DNA of 64,000 bases from Duganella fentianensis (GCF_009857835.1 NZ_WWCL01000003.1:496001-560000), one strand, 5' to 3'. Positions 17,281 to 28,120 are shown, counted from the stretch's first letter. A program made the numbers and translations. The notes: generated by a model not told the origin, from the letters alone.

Positions 17281-17398
17281 TTAGCAGTAACCGCTGAGTT
17301 AACAGACAACTTGCGAAGCGGAATATAAATGTCGCTAAAGCGTCGCAAGCCGTATTGGTAAGCGACCGTTATTCTTCACCAATCTTCAGGAGCTTGCG
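17281..17398 (+). promoter_or_regulatory. Structured metK 5' leader with mutually exclusive hairpins (candidate cis-regulatory RNA)
   Basis: Three related segments are seen: CTTGCGA (17310-17316), TCGCAAGC (17343-17350) and GCTTGCG (17392-17398, ending at the base before the metK ATG). The middle one pairs perfectly over 7 bp with either flank. A second hairpin, ATTGGT/ACCAAT (17354-17359, 17378-17383), sits between the middle and last segments. GTCGCT (17331-17336), in the loop of the first hairpin, is complementary to AGCGAC (17361-17366) in the loop of the second, a possible kissing contact. Pairing with the last segment would enclose the ribosome site (CAGGAG, 17387-17392). This looks like a translational switch. 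I cannot assign it to a known SAM riboswitch class; the ligand is unknown. Confidence 0.55.
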
Positions 17399-18565
<1,167 letters not shown>

Positions 18566-18598
18566 TCCTGCCCAGCGCGGCCCCCGCCGCCTGTTTTA

Positions 18599-18637
18599 AA
18601 ACGCCCCGCTCGCCCTGTGCCAGCGGGGCGTTTCATT
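18599..18637 (+). terminator. Intrinsic terminator of metK
   Basis: A 12-bp perfect stem (18599-18610 with 18622-18633, core ACGCCCCGCT/AGCGGGGCGT) with an 11-nt loop, ending in TTTCATTT. It lies 33 bp after the metK stop. Confidence 0.85.
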
Positions 18638-18693
18638 TGGGGCGTGGCGGCGCGGGCGGAGGTGGTTTGAGGGGCAGATAGCGTCTGAGGATT

Positions 18694-19236
18694 TCATCTC
18701 TGGTCATTGGATCCACCTAACTTTGAGGCACTATTAAATTCCCGATCAACTTTGTCCTGAGCTCGGCGCCTGACGCCCCTAGTCAGCAATAGATCGGAAT
18801 CCGCATTCTGCAATTCGGTGCGATATCTCTCTCGAAGTGCCAGCAAGCGTCGTTCAAACAGGGCGACGGGGAAGCGTGCGTTGATACGCATACGCACCAT
18901 TAACGTCGCCGTATCGACAGTTAATGCCGTCAGCGTGGATACGGAAGCTGTATGTAATTTGACCCGTTCGACGACATTTAGTTGCTTTGAAATGATGGCC
19001 AGCAGGGCGCTGGAGGAAGTGAGTAATGGCCAAAGGAAGGCGAAAGCGTTGGCGTCCCAGAAGATGAGACCGGCCAGTGCCGAACCCGCCGACGTAACGG
19101 CAAGTGTCACGCGCGTAATGCTGTCCAGCCTGATCCATCTCGCTAGCAGAGTTTGTTCAATTTCAGCCGTGTAGCTGACCTGATATTTCAATTGATAGGT
19201 TTCTGTCCAGATGACGTCGCGCGGATCGCTTCCCAT
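18694..19236 (-). CDS. Two-TM hypothetical protein, SLATT-like (tentative)
   Basis: A 180-residue product without a clear assignment. It has an N-terminal amphipathic region, two adjacent hydrophobic helices (about 39-59 and 65-83) separated by a short Asp/Asn turn, then a long charged cytoplasmic helical tail with repeated ERRLLALRERYRTEL-type stretches. This layout resembles SLATT-domain effectors (two-TM, tail on one side), which are usually tied to nucleotide-sensing defence systems; here there is no such partner nearby. The start at 19236 has GGAGG 11 nt upstream; the open frame extends to 19371 but that part is antisense to the SAH riboswitch. Base composition is less GC-rich than the neighbours. 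Confident as a gene, not as a SLATT protein. Confidence 0.6.
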   Translation of the reverse strand: MGSDPRDVIWTETYQLKYQVSYTAEIEQTLLARWIRLDSITRVTLAVTSAGSALAGLIFWDANAFAFLWPLLTSSSALLAIISKQLNVVERVKLHTASVSTLTALTVDTATLMVRMRINARFPVALFERRLLALRERYRTELQNADSDLLLTRGVRRRAQDKVDREFNSASKLGGSNDQR

Positions 19237-19289
19237 GGTTTTGCACGCCTCCATTGCTTGGAATTGCTGATTTTTGCTGCATTTGATGG

Positions 19290-19295
19290 TAAAAT
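19290..19295 (+). promoter_or_regulatory. Candidate -10 box of ahcY
   Basis: TAAAAT at 19290-19295 would start transcription about 7 nt later, right at the first base-paired position of the SAH riboswitch. No strong -35 is visible. Confidence 0.5.
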
Positions 19296-19300
19296 CCGCA

Positions 19301-19383
19301 TTCCGAGGAGCGTTGCGACGCGTCAACAAGTGCTGAATCAGCCGCTTGATGCGCCAGGCTCGGAGTTCCAAACCGCGCTCACG
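19301..19383 (+). promoter_or_regulatory. SAH riboswitch upstream of ahcY
   Basis: S-adenosylhomocysteine-sensing riboswitch, an ON switch that raises ahcY expression when SAH accumulates. The conserved core is visible: CCGAGGAGCGTTGCGACG at the 5' side, GCCAGGCTCGGA in the middle, and AACCGCGCTCACG at the 3' side. P1 is TCCGAG (19302-19307) with CTCGGA (19359-19364). The pseudoknot is GAGCG (19308-19312) with CGCTC (19376-19380). The location directly before ahcY in a betaproteobacterium is the known setting of this class. The ribosome site AAAGGAGG (19403-19410) follows 20 nt later, so control could be of translation. Confidence 0.93.
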
Positions 19384-19415
19384 TTACTTTTTTCTAAACA
19401 TGAAAGGAGGGCGTG

Positions 19416-20843
<1,428 letters not shown>

Positions 20844-20934
20844 TCCGTAATCCGGCTTAGGCCGGCGCTGTGCTGCCGTCCGCCAGCAATGGCGGGCGCT
20901 GCCACAGCGTTCCCACTTGCAGCGAGTCTCTATT

Positions 20935-21285
20935 ATGCGTTTGGTCCTTACCTGGTTAATCAATGCAATTGCCTTGCTGGCGATTCCCTACCTGATGCAT
21001 TCCGTCGAGGTCACAAGCCTCGGTGCAGCCCTCGTCGCGGCTTTGGTTCTGGGTCTGGTGAATACGCTGATCCGCCCCGTATTGCTGCTGCTGACCTTGC
21101 CCGTGACTGTGGTGTCGCTGGGCCTGTTCATCTTCATCATCAATGGCTTCATGTTCTGGCTGGTCGCCCAGTGGGTGGACGGCTTCCATGTCGACAGCTT
21201 CCTGTCGGCCATAGGCGGTGCATTGCTGTATAGCGTGATTTCCTGGGCTCTCACGACTCTTATTTTGAAGAACTCCGATGGCTAA
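20935..21285 (+). CDS. Phage-holin-IV-like small membrane protein
   Basis: A 116-residue integral membrane protein with four predicted membrane helices and the conserved VNTLIRPVLLLLTLP segment of the superfamily-IV holin-like (DUF360) family. Such genes are common in bacteria and are not evidence of a phage; the function is unknown. I start at the ATG at 20935; the frame is open six codons further upstream from a TTG. It overlaps metF by 8 bp, so it is probably in one transcript with ahcY and metF. Confidence 0.85.
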   Translation: MRLVLTWLINAIALLAIPYLMHSVEVTSLGAALVAALVLGLVNTLIRPVLLLLTLPVTVVSLGLFIFIINGFMFWLVAQWVDGFHVDSFLSAIGGALLYSVISWALTTLILKNSDG

Positions 21286-22108
21286 TCATAATTTCAGTAT
21301 TGAATTCTTTCCGCCCAAGACGGCGGAAGGTGCGGAAAAGCTGCGCGTCACGCGCGCCAAGCTGTCCGAGCTGCATCCCAAGTATTTTTCGGTGACGTTT
21401 GGTGCCGGCGGCACCACCCAGCGCGGTACGCTCGATACCGTAGTGGAGATTCTGGCGGCCGGTGAAGAGGCTGCGCCCCACCTGTCCTGCGTCGGTGGCA
21501 CGCGTGCATCGATCCGTCAGATTCTTAACGAGTACAAGTCGCACAATATCCGCCGTCTGGTGGCCCTGCGCGGCGACCTGCCCAGCGGTTACGGTGCGGC
21601 CGGTGAATTCCGTTACGCCAATGAACTGGTGGAATTCATCCGTGCCGAAACGGGCGACTGGTTCCACATCGAAGTGGCGGCCTATCCGGAAGTCCACCCG
21701 CAAGCCCGTTCGCCGCAGGATGATCTGCTGGCCTTCGAGCGCAAGGTGAAAGCCGGCGCCAATTCCGCCATCACCCAGTACTTCTATAATGCCGACGCCT
21801 ACTTCCAGTTCGTCGAGCAGACCCAGAAGCTGGGGATCGATGTACCTGTCGTGGCCGGCATCATGCCGATCACCAACTACACCCAGCTGATGCGCTTCTC
21901 GGATATGTGCGGTGCCGAGATTCCGCGCTGGGTACGTCTGAAGCTGGCCAGCTTCGGCGACGATAGCGCGTCCATCAAGGCTTTCGGTCTGGACGTGGTA
22001 AGCGCGCTGTGCGAACGCCTGCTGGCAGGCGGCGCGCCGGGGCTGCACTTCTACAGCATGAATCAGGCAGCGGCCACCACGGCGCTGTGGCAGCGTCTGG
22101 TGAAGTAA
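21278..22108 (+). CDS. metF: Methylenetetrahydrofolate reductase
   Basis: FAD-dependent enzyme that reduces 5,10-methylene-THF to 5-methyl-THF, the methyl donor for methionine synthesis. The 276-residue protein opens with FSIEFFPPKT and has VTFGAGGTT (folate/FAD site), LRGD and the central GANSAITQYFYN segment. It lacks the regulatory C-terminal domain of eukaryotic MTHFR, as expected for bacteria. It starts inside the 3' end of the holin-like gene. Together with ahcY and metK it covers three steps of the methyl cycle. Confidence 0.97.
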   Translation: MANHNFSIEFFPPKTAEGAEKLRVTRAKLSELHPKYFSVTFGAGGTTQRGTLDTVVEILAAGEEAAPHLSCVGGTRASIRQILNEYKSHNIRRLVALRGDLPSGYGAAGEFRYANELVEFIRAETGDWFHIEVAAYPEVHPQARSPQDDLLAFERKVKAGANSAITQYFYNADAYFQFVEQTQKLGIDVPVVAGIMPITNYTQLMRFSDMCGAEIPRWVRLKLASFGDDSASIKAFGLDVVSALCERLLAGGAPGLHFYSMNQAAATTALWQRLVK

Positions 22109-22151
22109 CTGCGCTAGCTAGCCGCTGGCCAGCGGCCGGCGACTGGCGCCG

Positions 22152-22742
22152 CTATTCAGTGATGATGTGGTCGAGTGCCACATCATGGCTGTCCGCAGCA
22201 AATTCGGCGCGCAGGCACTGGTAGGCTATGCCCAGTGTCTGTGGCCGCGGCGTAGCGGCCAGCGTGCGGTCGTAATAGCCGCCACCGTAGCCCATACGGT
22301 ATCTCCCCTCATTAAAGCCCAGACAGGGCAGCAGCAAGGCGGCCGGATAGGCGGCCTGCAGGCGCAACTCCTGCGGCACCGCCACGCCCATCGCATCCTG
22401 CACCATCGCTTCGCCGATACGCCATTCCGTAAAGGCCAGCGGCGCATCTTTTTCCAGCACCACGGGAAGTAGCAGGCGCGCGCCGCGCGCGGCCAGTTCC
22501 GCATACGCCGCATGCAGATCAGGCTCATCCTTGAGTGGCCAGTACACCCCCAGCGAGGCTGGCTGCACCTGCTGCCACCATGCCAGCAGACGCTGGCCTA
22601 TGGCCTGATCCCACTGCGCCTTGCTGGCCGCATCGATGGCACGGCGGCGCAGGCGTAGTTGCTTGCGTAATTGCGCCTTCTGCTCCGCCGGCAGGGCTGG
22701 TAGTTCCGTCGTGGCGCATGGTATTCTAGGGTCGCTGGTCAT
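22152..22742 (-). CDS. 5-formyltetrahydrofolate cyclo-ligase
   Basis: ATP-dependent enzyme (MTHFS/YgfA) that converts 5-formyl-THF to 5,10-methenyl-THF. The 196-residue product has the N-terminal basic helix (LRKQLRLRRRAID) and the nucleotide/folate signature LGFNEGRYRMGYGGGYYDR near the C terminus. Convergent with metF, so folate one-carbon genes face each other. The 6S RNA gene often found next to this gene in Proteobacteria is not here: only about 35 bp separates it from the divergent transglycosylase. Confidence 0.93.
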   Translation of the reverse strand: MTSDPRIPCATTELPALPAEQKAQLRKQLRLRRRAIDAASKAQWDQAIGQRLLAWWQQVQPASLGVYWPLKDEPDLHAAYAELAARGARLLLPVVLEKDAPLAFTEWRIGEAMVQDAMGVAVPQELRLQAAYPAALLLPCLGFNEGRYRMGYGGGYYDRTLAATPRPQTLGIAYQCLRAEFAADSHDVALDHIITE

Positions 22743-22776
22743 CGCTGTGGTTTTTCAGACTTTAGAGAGTTGTACA

Positions 22777-24747
22777 TTGAGTTATGCATTGAAATGGATC
22801 GCCAGCGCAGCCCTGCTGGCGCTGACCCTGACGGCCCACGCCGACGACATCGGTGATGACGGCCGTCGCGCCGATGATGCCTTCCTGCTGCTGCGCGACG
22901 CGGTGCGGCAGGATGATGCGGCCAAGGCTGATTTTTATGCCAACCGTCTGGCCAGTTATTCCATTCCGTCCTACGTTGATTATTATCGGCTGAAACCGCG
23001 CCTGAAAGATGCCAGCAATGCGGAAATCCGCGATTTTCTCAAGCGCTACGAAGGCCAGGCCATCGTCGACCGTCTGCGTAACGACTGGCTGCTGGAACTG
23101 GGGCGCAAACGCGAGTGGGCTACTTTCGACGAACAGCTGCCGCTGTTCGTGCTCAACGACGACGTGCAGGTGAAATGCTATGCGCTGCAATCGCGCGCGC
23201 TCAAAGGTCACAAAGTCGCCAGCGATGCGCGCGAAGTGCTGACGGCGCCGAATGGCTATGGCGAGCCGTGCGCGGGCCTGATCGCCACGCTGTATGCGGC
23301 AGGCCAGTTCAATACCGACGACCTGTACGCACAGTTACGCCTGTCCGGCGAATACAATGCCACCGGGCAGGCGCGCCGCATCGTGGCTCTCCTGAACGGC
23401 AACGAGAAGCGCGCCGTGCAGGCCGTGGATCTGCCAGCCATTGCCCTGACCAAGGGCGTGGGCAGCGGCCGTACCGAACATGAAATTTTCATCGTCGCGC
23501 TGGGCCGCATGGCCAAGACCAGCGTCAAACTGGCGACCATCGCACTGCATCGTGCAGCGCCCAAACTGAGCGCGCTGGAACAGCAGGAAGCCTGGGCCGC
23601 CATAGCGCTGCAATCGTCCTATACGCTGGCGCCGGAGACTGGCGACTACTGGCATAAATCGCAGGGCGCGGCCCTGTCCATCGACCAGCTGCAATGGAAA
23701 ACCCGTATCGCCCTGCGTAACGGCGACTGGAAAACCGTACGCCAGACTATCCGCGCCATGCCGGCCTCGCTGCGCAGCGAGCCGGCATGGGTGTACTGGC
23801 TGGCACGCGCCCAGATGGCCGAGAATGGCAGCAGCCAGCCTGGCGGCGAAGCGGCCCAGCTGTTGCGCAGTATCGCCGAGCTGCCTAGCTTCTATGGCCA
23901 GCTGGCCGGTGAAGAACTGGGCAAGCTAGTGACTATTCCGCTGCCGGGCCTGCCCATCAGTCAGGCCGAGGTGGCGCCGTTTGCCAGCAATCCCAACTTC
24001 CAGCGTGCGCTCAAATTCTTCTCCATGCGGCTGCGCTTCGAAGGCACGCGCGAATGGAACTGGGGCCTGCGCGGCCTGAGCGAACGCGAACATCTGGCAG
24101 CTGCCGAATTCGCCCGCCAGAACAACATCCTCGACCGCATGGTCAACACTTCGGACCGCACCCGTCTGCAGGTGGATTACACCCAGCGCTTTCCCGCGCC
24201 GCATAACGACATCATGCACCCGACCACCCAGACGCTGGGACTGGACAAGGCCTGGGTGTATGGCCTGATCCGGCAGGAATCGCGCTTCATCATGGATGCG
24301 CAGTCGCACGTGGGCGCTTCCGGTCTGATGCAGGTGATGCCCTCGACGGGACGCTGGGTGGCCAAGAAAATCGGCCTGACCGATTTTGCGCAGGAAATGC
24401 TCAGCGATGTGCGCACCAATATTCTGCTCGGTGCCAACTACATGAATATGGTGCTGGGGAATATGGACGGCTCGCAGGTGCTGGCCACGGCTGCCTACAA
24501 TGCAGGGCCAGGCCGTCTGCGCAGCTGGCGCAGCACGTTGAGCAAACCGATGGAGGGCGCCGTATTCATCGAATCGATTCCCTTCTTCGAAACCCGCGTA
24601 TATGTGAAAAACGTGATGTCGAATACCGCCTATTACGCCGCCCTGTTCGAGGGCCGGCCACAGTCGCTCAAGCTGCGGCTGGGGAATGTCGCACCCAAAG
24701 GCTATAGCGAACAGGAACAGCAGGAAAGCAGCTTCGGCGCCCGCTGA
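22777..24747 (+). CDS. slt: Soluble lytic murein transglycosylase (Slt70-like)
   Basis: Periplasmic enzyme that cleaves peptidoglycan to 1,6-anhydro products. The product has a signal peptide of about 22 residues (ending AHA), a long alpha-superhelical domain, and a C-terminal goose-lysozyme-like SLT domain with the catalytic Glu501 in RQESRF followed by GLMQVMPSTG and the AYNAGPGR motif. The 656-residue length fits the Slt70 family. I chose the TTG at 22777 because it gives a proper signal peptide and follows AGAGAG; the frame is open further upstream to 22621 but without a signal sequence. It is divergent from the cyclo-ligase gene. Confidence 0.92.
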   Translation: MSYALKWIASAALLALTLTAHADDIGDDGRRADDAFLLLRDAVRQDDAAKADFYANRLASYSIPSYVDYYRLKPRLKDASNAEIRDFLKRYEGQAIVDRLRNDWLLELGRKREWATFDEQLPLFVLNDDVQVKCYALQSRALKGHKVASDAREVLTAPNGYGEPCAGLIATLYAAGQFNTDDLYAQLRLSGEYNATGQARRIVALLNGNEKRAVQAVDLPAIALTKGVGSGRTEHEIFIVALGRMAKTSVKLATIALHRAAPKLSALEQQEAWAAIALQSSYTLAPETGDYWHKSQGAALSIDQLQWKTRIALRNGDWKTVRQTIRAMPASLRSEPAWVYWLARAQMAENGSSQPGGEAAQLLRSIAELPSFYGQLAGEELGKLVTIPLPGLPISQAEVAPFASNPNFQRALKFFSMRLRFEGTREWNWGLRGLSEREHLAAAEFARQNNILDRMVNTSDRTRLQVDYTQRFPAPHNDIMHPTTQTLGLDKAWVYGLIRQESRFIMDAQSHVGASGLMQVMPSTGRWVAKKIGLTDFAQEMLSDVRTNILLGANYMNMVLGNMDGSQVLATAAYNAGPGRLRSWRSTLSKPMEGAVFIESIPFFETRVYVKNVMSNTAYYAALFEGRPQSLKLRLGNVAPKGYSEQEQQESSFGAR

Positions 24748-24770
24748 AGCACCACTCATACGGAACCGCC

Positions 24771-25487
24771 ATGCAGACTACCAAACTCGATCCTAGCCTG
24801 ACCCAGACACTGGCCGCTGCACGTGCTCCCGGCCTGACGCTGGTTATCGGTAACAAGAACTACTCGTCGTGGTCGATGCGGCCATGGGTGGCCATGACGG
24901 CCTTCGGCATTCCGTTCCAGGAAGTACGCGTGCTGCTGGACCAGCCCGACACGGCCAACCGCATCTGCGAATACACGGCCAGTGGCCGTGTGCCCGTGCT
25001 GCTGGCCGGCGAGATGACCATCTGGGATAGTCTGGCCATCTGCGAATATCTGGCCGAGCAGTTCCCCGAGCTGCATCTGTGGCCGCAGGATGTGGCAGCG
25101 CGCGCCATGGCGCGCTCCATCTGCGCCGAAATGCACGCCGGTTTCAGCGATCTGCGCAACGCCATGTCCATGAACATCCGCGCCAGCTATCCGGGCAAGG
25201 GCCGCACCAATGGTTCGCAGGCCGATATCGGCCGCATCTGCGAAATCTGGGAAGAGTGCCTGTCGCGCTTCGGCCACCGCCAGTTCCTGTTCGGCGATTT
25301 CTCGCTGGCCGACGCTTTCTACGCGCCCGTGGTGATGCGCTTCCGCACCTATGGCGTGGCACTGGCACCGGCGCTGGAAGCCTATTGCCAGCGCGTGATC
25401 GCCCATCCGGCCGTGGCCCGCTGGGTCAGCGAAGCGCTGGCCGAAACCGAGCGCGCGTCCAAGCACGACGCCGACATGCCGGACTAA
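24771..25487 (+). CDS. Glutathione S-transferase family protein
   Basis: A 238-residue GST-fold protein with an N-terminal thioredoxin-like domain ([15 protein letters not shown], Ser as probable glutathione-activating residue; GRVPVL cis-Pro; [13 protein letters not shown]) and a helical C-terminal domain ([15 protein letters not shown]). It resembles the zeta/omega-like bacterial GSTs. The substrate is unknown. It is 24 bp after slt and 4 bp before cca, so these are likely co-transcribed without a clear functional link. Confidence 0.9.
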   Translation: MQTTKLDPSLTQTLAAARAPGLTLVIGNKNYSSWSMRPWVAMTAFGIPFQEVRVLLDQPDTANRICEYTASGRVPVLLAGEMTIWDSLAICEYLAEQFPELHLWPQDVAARAMARSICAEMHAGFSDLRNAMSMNIRASYPGKGRTNGSQADIGRICEIWEECLSRFGHRQFLFGDFSLADAFYAPVVMRFRTYGVALAPALEAYCQRVIAHPAVARWVSEALAETERASKHDADMPD

Positions 25488-25491
25488 GCCC

Positions 25492-26748
25492 ATGCAGATT
25501 TATGTTGTCGGTGGCGCCGTGCGCGATCGCCTGCTGGGGCTGGACGTGCAGGATCATGATCACGTGGTGGTAGGCGCCACACCGGAAGACATGCTGGCGC
25601 AAGGCTTCCGCCCTGTCGGCAAAGACTTTCCCGTGTTCCTGCATCCGAAAACGCAGGAAGAATATGCGCTGGCCCGTACCGAGCGCAAAACCGCGCCCGG
25701 CTACAAAGGCTTTGTATTTCACACTTCGCCCGAGGTGACGCTGGAACAAGACCTGATCCGGCGCGACCTCACCATCAATGCCATCGCCCGTGCCGAAGAC
25801 GGTACGCTGACCGACCCTTACGGCGGCGTGCGCGATCTGGAACTGCGCCTGTTCCGTCATGTCTCGCCCGCATTCGAAGAAGACCCGGTGCGCATACTGC
25901 GGGTGGCGCGCTTTGCGGCCCGGTTCGCCGACTTCAGCATCGCACCGGAGACTCTGGCGCTGATGCAGCAGATGGTGGCCAAAGGCGAAGTCGATGCACT
26001 GGTGCCGGAGCGGGTGTGGCAGGAACTGTCGCGCGGGCTGATGGAAGCCCGGCCGTCGCGCATGCTGGAAGTGCTGCGCGCCTGTGGTGCACTGGCGCGC
26101 ATCGTGCCTGAACTCGATGCGCTGTGGGGCGTGCCGCAGCCGGAAAAATGGCATCCTGAAATCGACACGGGTCGCCATGTACTGCAGGTGCTGGACTGTG
26201 CGGCCGAACTGGGCATGGAACTGCCCGTGCGGGTCGCCTGCCTGCTGCACGATCTGGGCAAGGGCGTCACGCCGGCAGCCAACTGGCCGGCCCACCATGG
26301 CCATGAAGATCTGGGCGTGCCGCTGGTGGAAGCTGTGTGCCAGCGTTTGCGTGTGCCGACCGAATGCCGCGATCTGGCCGTGATGACCACGCGCGAACAT
26401 GGCAATGTGGGGCGGGCCCTGCAACTGCGTGCCAACACCATGGTGAAACTGCTGGAGCGCTGCGACGCGTTCCGCAAACCGGCCCGCTTTATCCAGATGC
26501 TGGCGGCGACCGAATGCGATTCGCGCGGCCGCATCGGTGCCCAGGCCAGCTACCGCGACACTCCCTTCCCGCAGCGTGCTCATCTGGAGCAGGCTTTGGC
26601 GGCTGCCCGTGCCGTGGATGCGGGGGCGATTGCGCGCAGCTGCAGCGAACAGCCGGCGCAGATTCCGCAGCGCGTGCATCAGGCGCGCGTACATGCGGTG
26701 GCGGCAGCGCTGCCATCGGCCGGCGTGGACGACGCGGCCACGTTCTGA
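25492..26748 (+). CDS. cca: Multifunctional CCA-adding tRNA nucleotidyltransferase
   Basis: Adds or repairs the 3' CCA of tRNAs. The 418-residue class II enzyme shows [12 protein letters not shown], the metal-binding Asp pair in the DHD of [10 protein letters not shown], the [10 protein letters not shown] motif, [16 protein letters not shown], and the HD phosphohydrolase domain (LLHDLGKG) that is found in the E. coli-type multifunctional enzymes. All four tRNA genes in this window encode CCA, so the enzyme would act mainly in repair. Confidence 0.96.
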   Translation: MQIYVVGGAVRDRLLGLDVQDHDHVVVGATPEDMLAQGFRPVGKDFPVFLHPKTQEEYALARTERKTAPGYKGFVFHTSPEVTLEQDLIRRDLTINAIARAEDGTLTDPYGGVRDLELRLFRHVSPAFEEDPVRILRVARFAARFADFSIAPETLALMQQMVAKGEVDALVPERVWQELSRGLMEARPSRMLEVLRACGALARIVPELDALWGVPQPEKWHPEIDTGRHVLQVLDCAAELGMELPVRVACLLHDLGKGVTPAANWPAHHGHEDLGVPLVEAVCQRLRVPTECRDLAVMTTREHGNVGRALQLRANTMVKLLERCDAFRKPARFIQMLAATECDSRGRIGAQASYRDTPFPQRAHLEQALAAARAVDAGAIARSCSEQPAQIPQRVHQARVHAVAAALPSAGVDDAATF

Positions 26749-26756
26749 AAGCAGGG

Positions 26757-26814
26757 TACAATGCCACCTATGCTGCATCGCACAAACCATTTGAACGCCT
26801 ATGGAATCGCCTGA
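26757..26814 (+). promoter_or_regulatory. Candidate leaderless start with 14-codon ORF before the GNAT gene
   Basis: TACAAT (26757-26762, -10-like) lies 7 nt before an ATG at 26770, the spacing expected if transcription starts at that A. The ATG opens MLHRTNHLNAYGIA with a TGA at 26812-26814, overlapping the start of the GNAT gene (26801) in another frame. The GNAT gene has no ribosome site of its own, so translational coupling is possible. The same 16-bp pattern recurs at 42007. Confidence 0.35.
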
Positions 26815-27472
26815 TCTGTTTCAGAACCCGCTGCGCCGCTGGCGCGCTGGCAAGCGCCGGCCTACGGTGCTGGTCAAGCAGTTGCACGAGCGTGACCGCC
26901 GCCGTGTGGTCAGGCATTTCCTCGGACTGGAAGCCAGCGACCGCCTGCTGCGCTTTGGCAGCATGCTGCCGGACGAGCAGGTGGAAAACTATGCCAACGG
27001 CATCGATTTCGGGCGCGACATGGTATTCGGCGTGTATAACCGCATGTTCAAACTGGTGGCAGTAGGGCATCTGGCGTTTGCCCCGCGCGACGAAAGCCGC
27101 GGCGGCGTGACGGAAAAAGAGCGGGTGGCCGAATTCGGCGTGTCCGTCAGCCGTTCGGCGCGCGGCAAGGGCGTGGGTTCCAAGCTGTTCGAGCGGGCCG
27201 CCATCCACTGCCGCAACGACGATGTGGACACCTTGTACATGCACTGCCTGTCGTCGAATAAGACCATGATGCATATCGCCCGCAAGGCCGGCATGGAAAT
27301 CCACCGCGATTACGGCGAAGCGGATGCCTATCTGAAACTGCCGCCGGCCAATCCGGCCAGCGTGCTGCAGGAAGCGCTGGACGAGCAGTTCGCCACCCTC
27401 GATTACACCCTCAAAGCCAACAAGCGCTTTGCCCTCAAGTGGCTGGACCGGCTGCTGGGGCGCAAACACTGA
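26801..27472 (+). CDS. GNAT-family N-acetyltransferase
   Basis: A 223-residue protein with a GNAT acetyl-CoA fold in residues about 25-175. The family motif A is recognisable: VAEFGVSVSRSARGKGVGSKLFERA, with the R/Q-x-x-G-x-G/A pattern as RGKGVG. The C-terminal 60 residues are an alpha-helical extension with no assignment. The substrate is unknown. No ribosome-binding site is visible before the ATG; see the upstream short ORF. It is 52 bp after cca. Confidence 0.85.
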   Translation: MESPDLFQNPLRRWRAGKRRPTVLVKQLHERDRRRVVRHFLGLEASDRLLRFGSMLPDEQVENYANGIDFGRDMVFGVYNRMFKLVAVGHLAFAPRDESRGGVTEKERVAEFGVSVSRSARGKGVGSKLFERAAIHCRNDDVDTLYMHCLSSNKTMMHIARKAGMEIHRDYGEADAYLKLPPANPASVLQEALDEQFATLDYTLKANKRFALKWLDRLLGRKH

Positions 27473-27505
27473 CGACGGCGTGGCCGTATCAGCGCCGCCC
27501 GTGCT

Positions 27506-28027
27506 TTATACCAGCGGCAGTGCCGTGGTGTCCTTGATGCGCTGCAGGGCAAAGCTGGATTTGACGTCGAGCACGGCCGGATGGCGCAGCAGCGTGGCCA
27601 TCATAAAGCGCGAGAAGTGGTCCATATCTTCCACATGGACGCGCAATAAATAATCCATTTCGCCCGTCATGGCGTAGCAGGCCACCACTTCTGGCCATTG
27701 TTCAACAGAAACTGCGAAGTCGGCGCGGGGCGAGGCGGGTGCATTCTGCGCACCCAGCGCACGGGCATTGCTGTGCGCACCTGCTTCGCTGTGCTTCTCC
27801 AGCCGCACGTTGACGTAGGCCAGCAGGCCCAGGCCTATCTTGTCGGGGTCGAGCAGGGCCACATACTGGCGGATCACGCCCGCTTCTTCCAGCCGCTTGA
27901 TGCGGCGCAGGCAAGGCGAGGGCGACAGCGCCACCAGCTCGGCCACATCCTGATTCGACAGGCGCCCATCGGCCTGCAAGATCGCCAAAATTTTGCGGTC
28001 AGTTTTGTCTAGCGTAATTTTGGTCAT
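27506..28027 (-). CDS. Lrp/AsnC-family regulator, divergent from hppD
   Basis: A 173-residue regulator: N-terminal winged HTH (about 5-62; LDKTDRKILAILQADGRLSNQDVAELVALS) and a C-terminal RAM/ligand domain (MTGEMDYLLRVHVEDMDHFSRFM). A roughly 20-residue insertion (AHSNARALGAQNAPASPR) lies between the two halves of the RAM domain and is absent from typical 150-160 residue members. The start at 28027 fits the family; the open frame reaches 28057. It is divergent from hppD, so it is the natural candidate to control tyrosine catabolism in response to an amino acid. Confidence 0.9.
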   Translation of the reverse strand: MTKITLDKTDRKILAILQADGRLSNQDVAELVALSPSPCLRRIKRLEEAGVIRQYVALLDPDKIGLGLLAYVNVRLEKHSEAGAHSNARALGAQNAPASPRADFAVSVEQWPEVVACYAMTGEMDYLLRVHVEDMDHFSRFMMATLLRHPAVLDVKSSFALQRIKDTTALPLV

Positions 28028-28053
28028 AAAACTCTCTGAATTCGAAAAAACAT

Positions 28054-28066
28054 GCAATATTATTGC
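28054..28066. promoter_or_regulatory. Palindromic candidate operator between lrp-like gene and hppD
   Basis: GCAATATTATTGC is a perfect 13-bp palindrome located 27 bp before the regulator ATG and about 55 bp before the hppD -10 box. AT-rich palindromes of this size fit Lrp/AsnC sites. Confidence 0.45.
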
Positions 28067-28120
28067 GCATTAGTGCGAACTTGGGGAATTGTTTGCAATT
28101 TAATGCCGTCGGAAGGCCAC

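Noticed and set aside
17204-17398. SAM-II riboswitch upstream of metK
   Set aside because: I could not find the SAM-II conserved core or its H-type pseudoknot; the structure seen is different and reported as a separate candidate.
20935-21285. Prophage remnant based on the holin-like gene
   Set aside because: The family is widespread as a chromosomal membrane protein; no other phage gene or attachment site is near, and it sits in a conserved metabolic block.
22109-22160. 6S RNA gene beside the 5-formyl-THF cyclo-ligase
   Set aside because: The usual place has only about 35-50 bp on each side and shows no 6S-like bubble structure.
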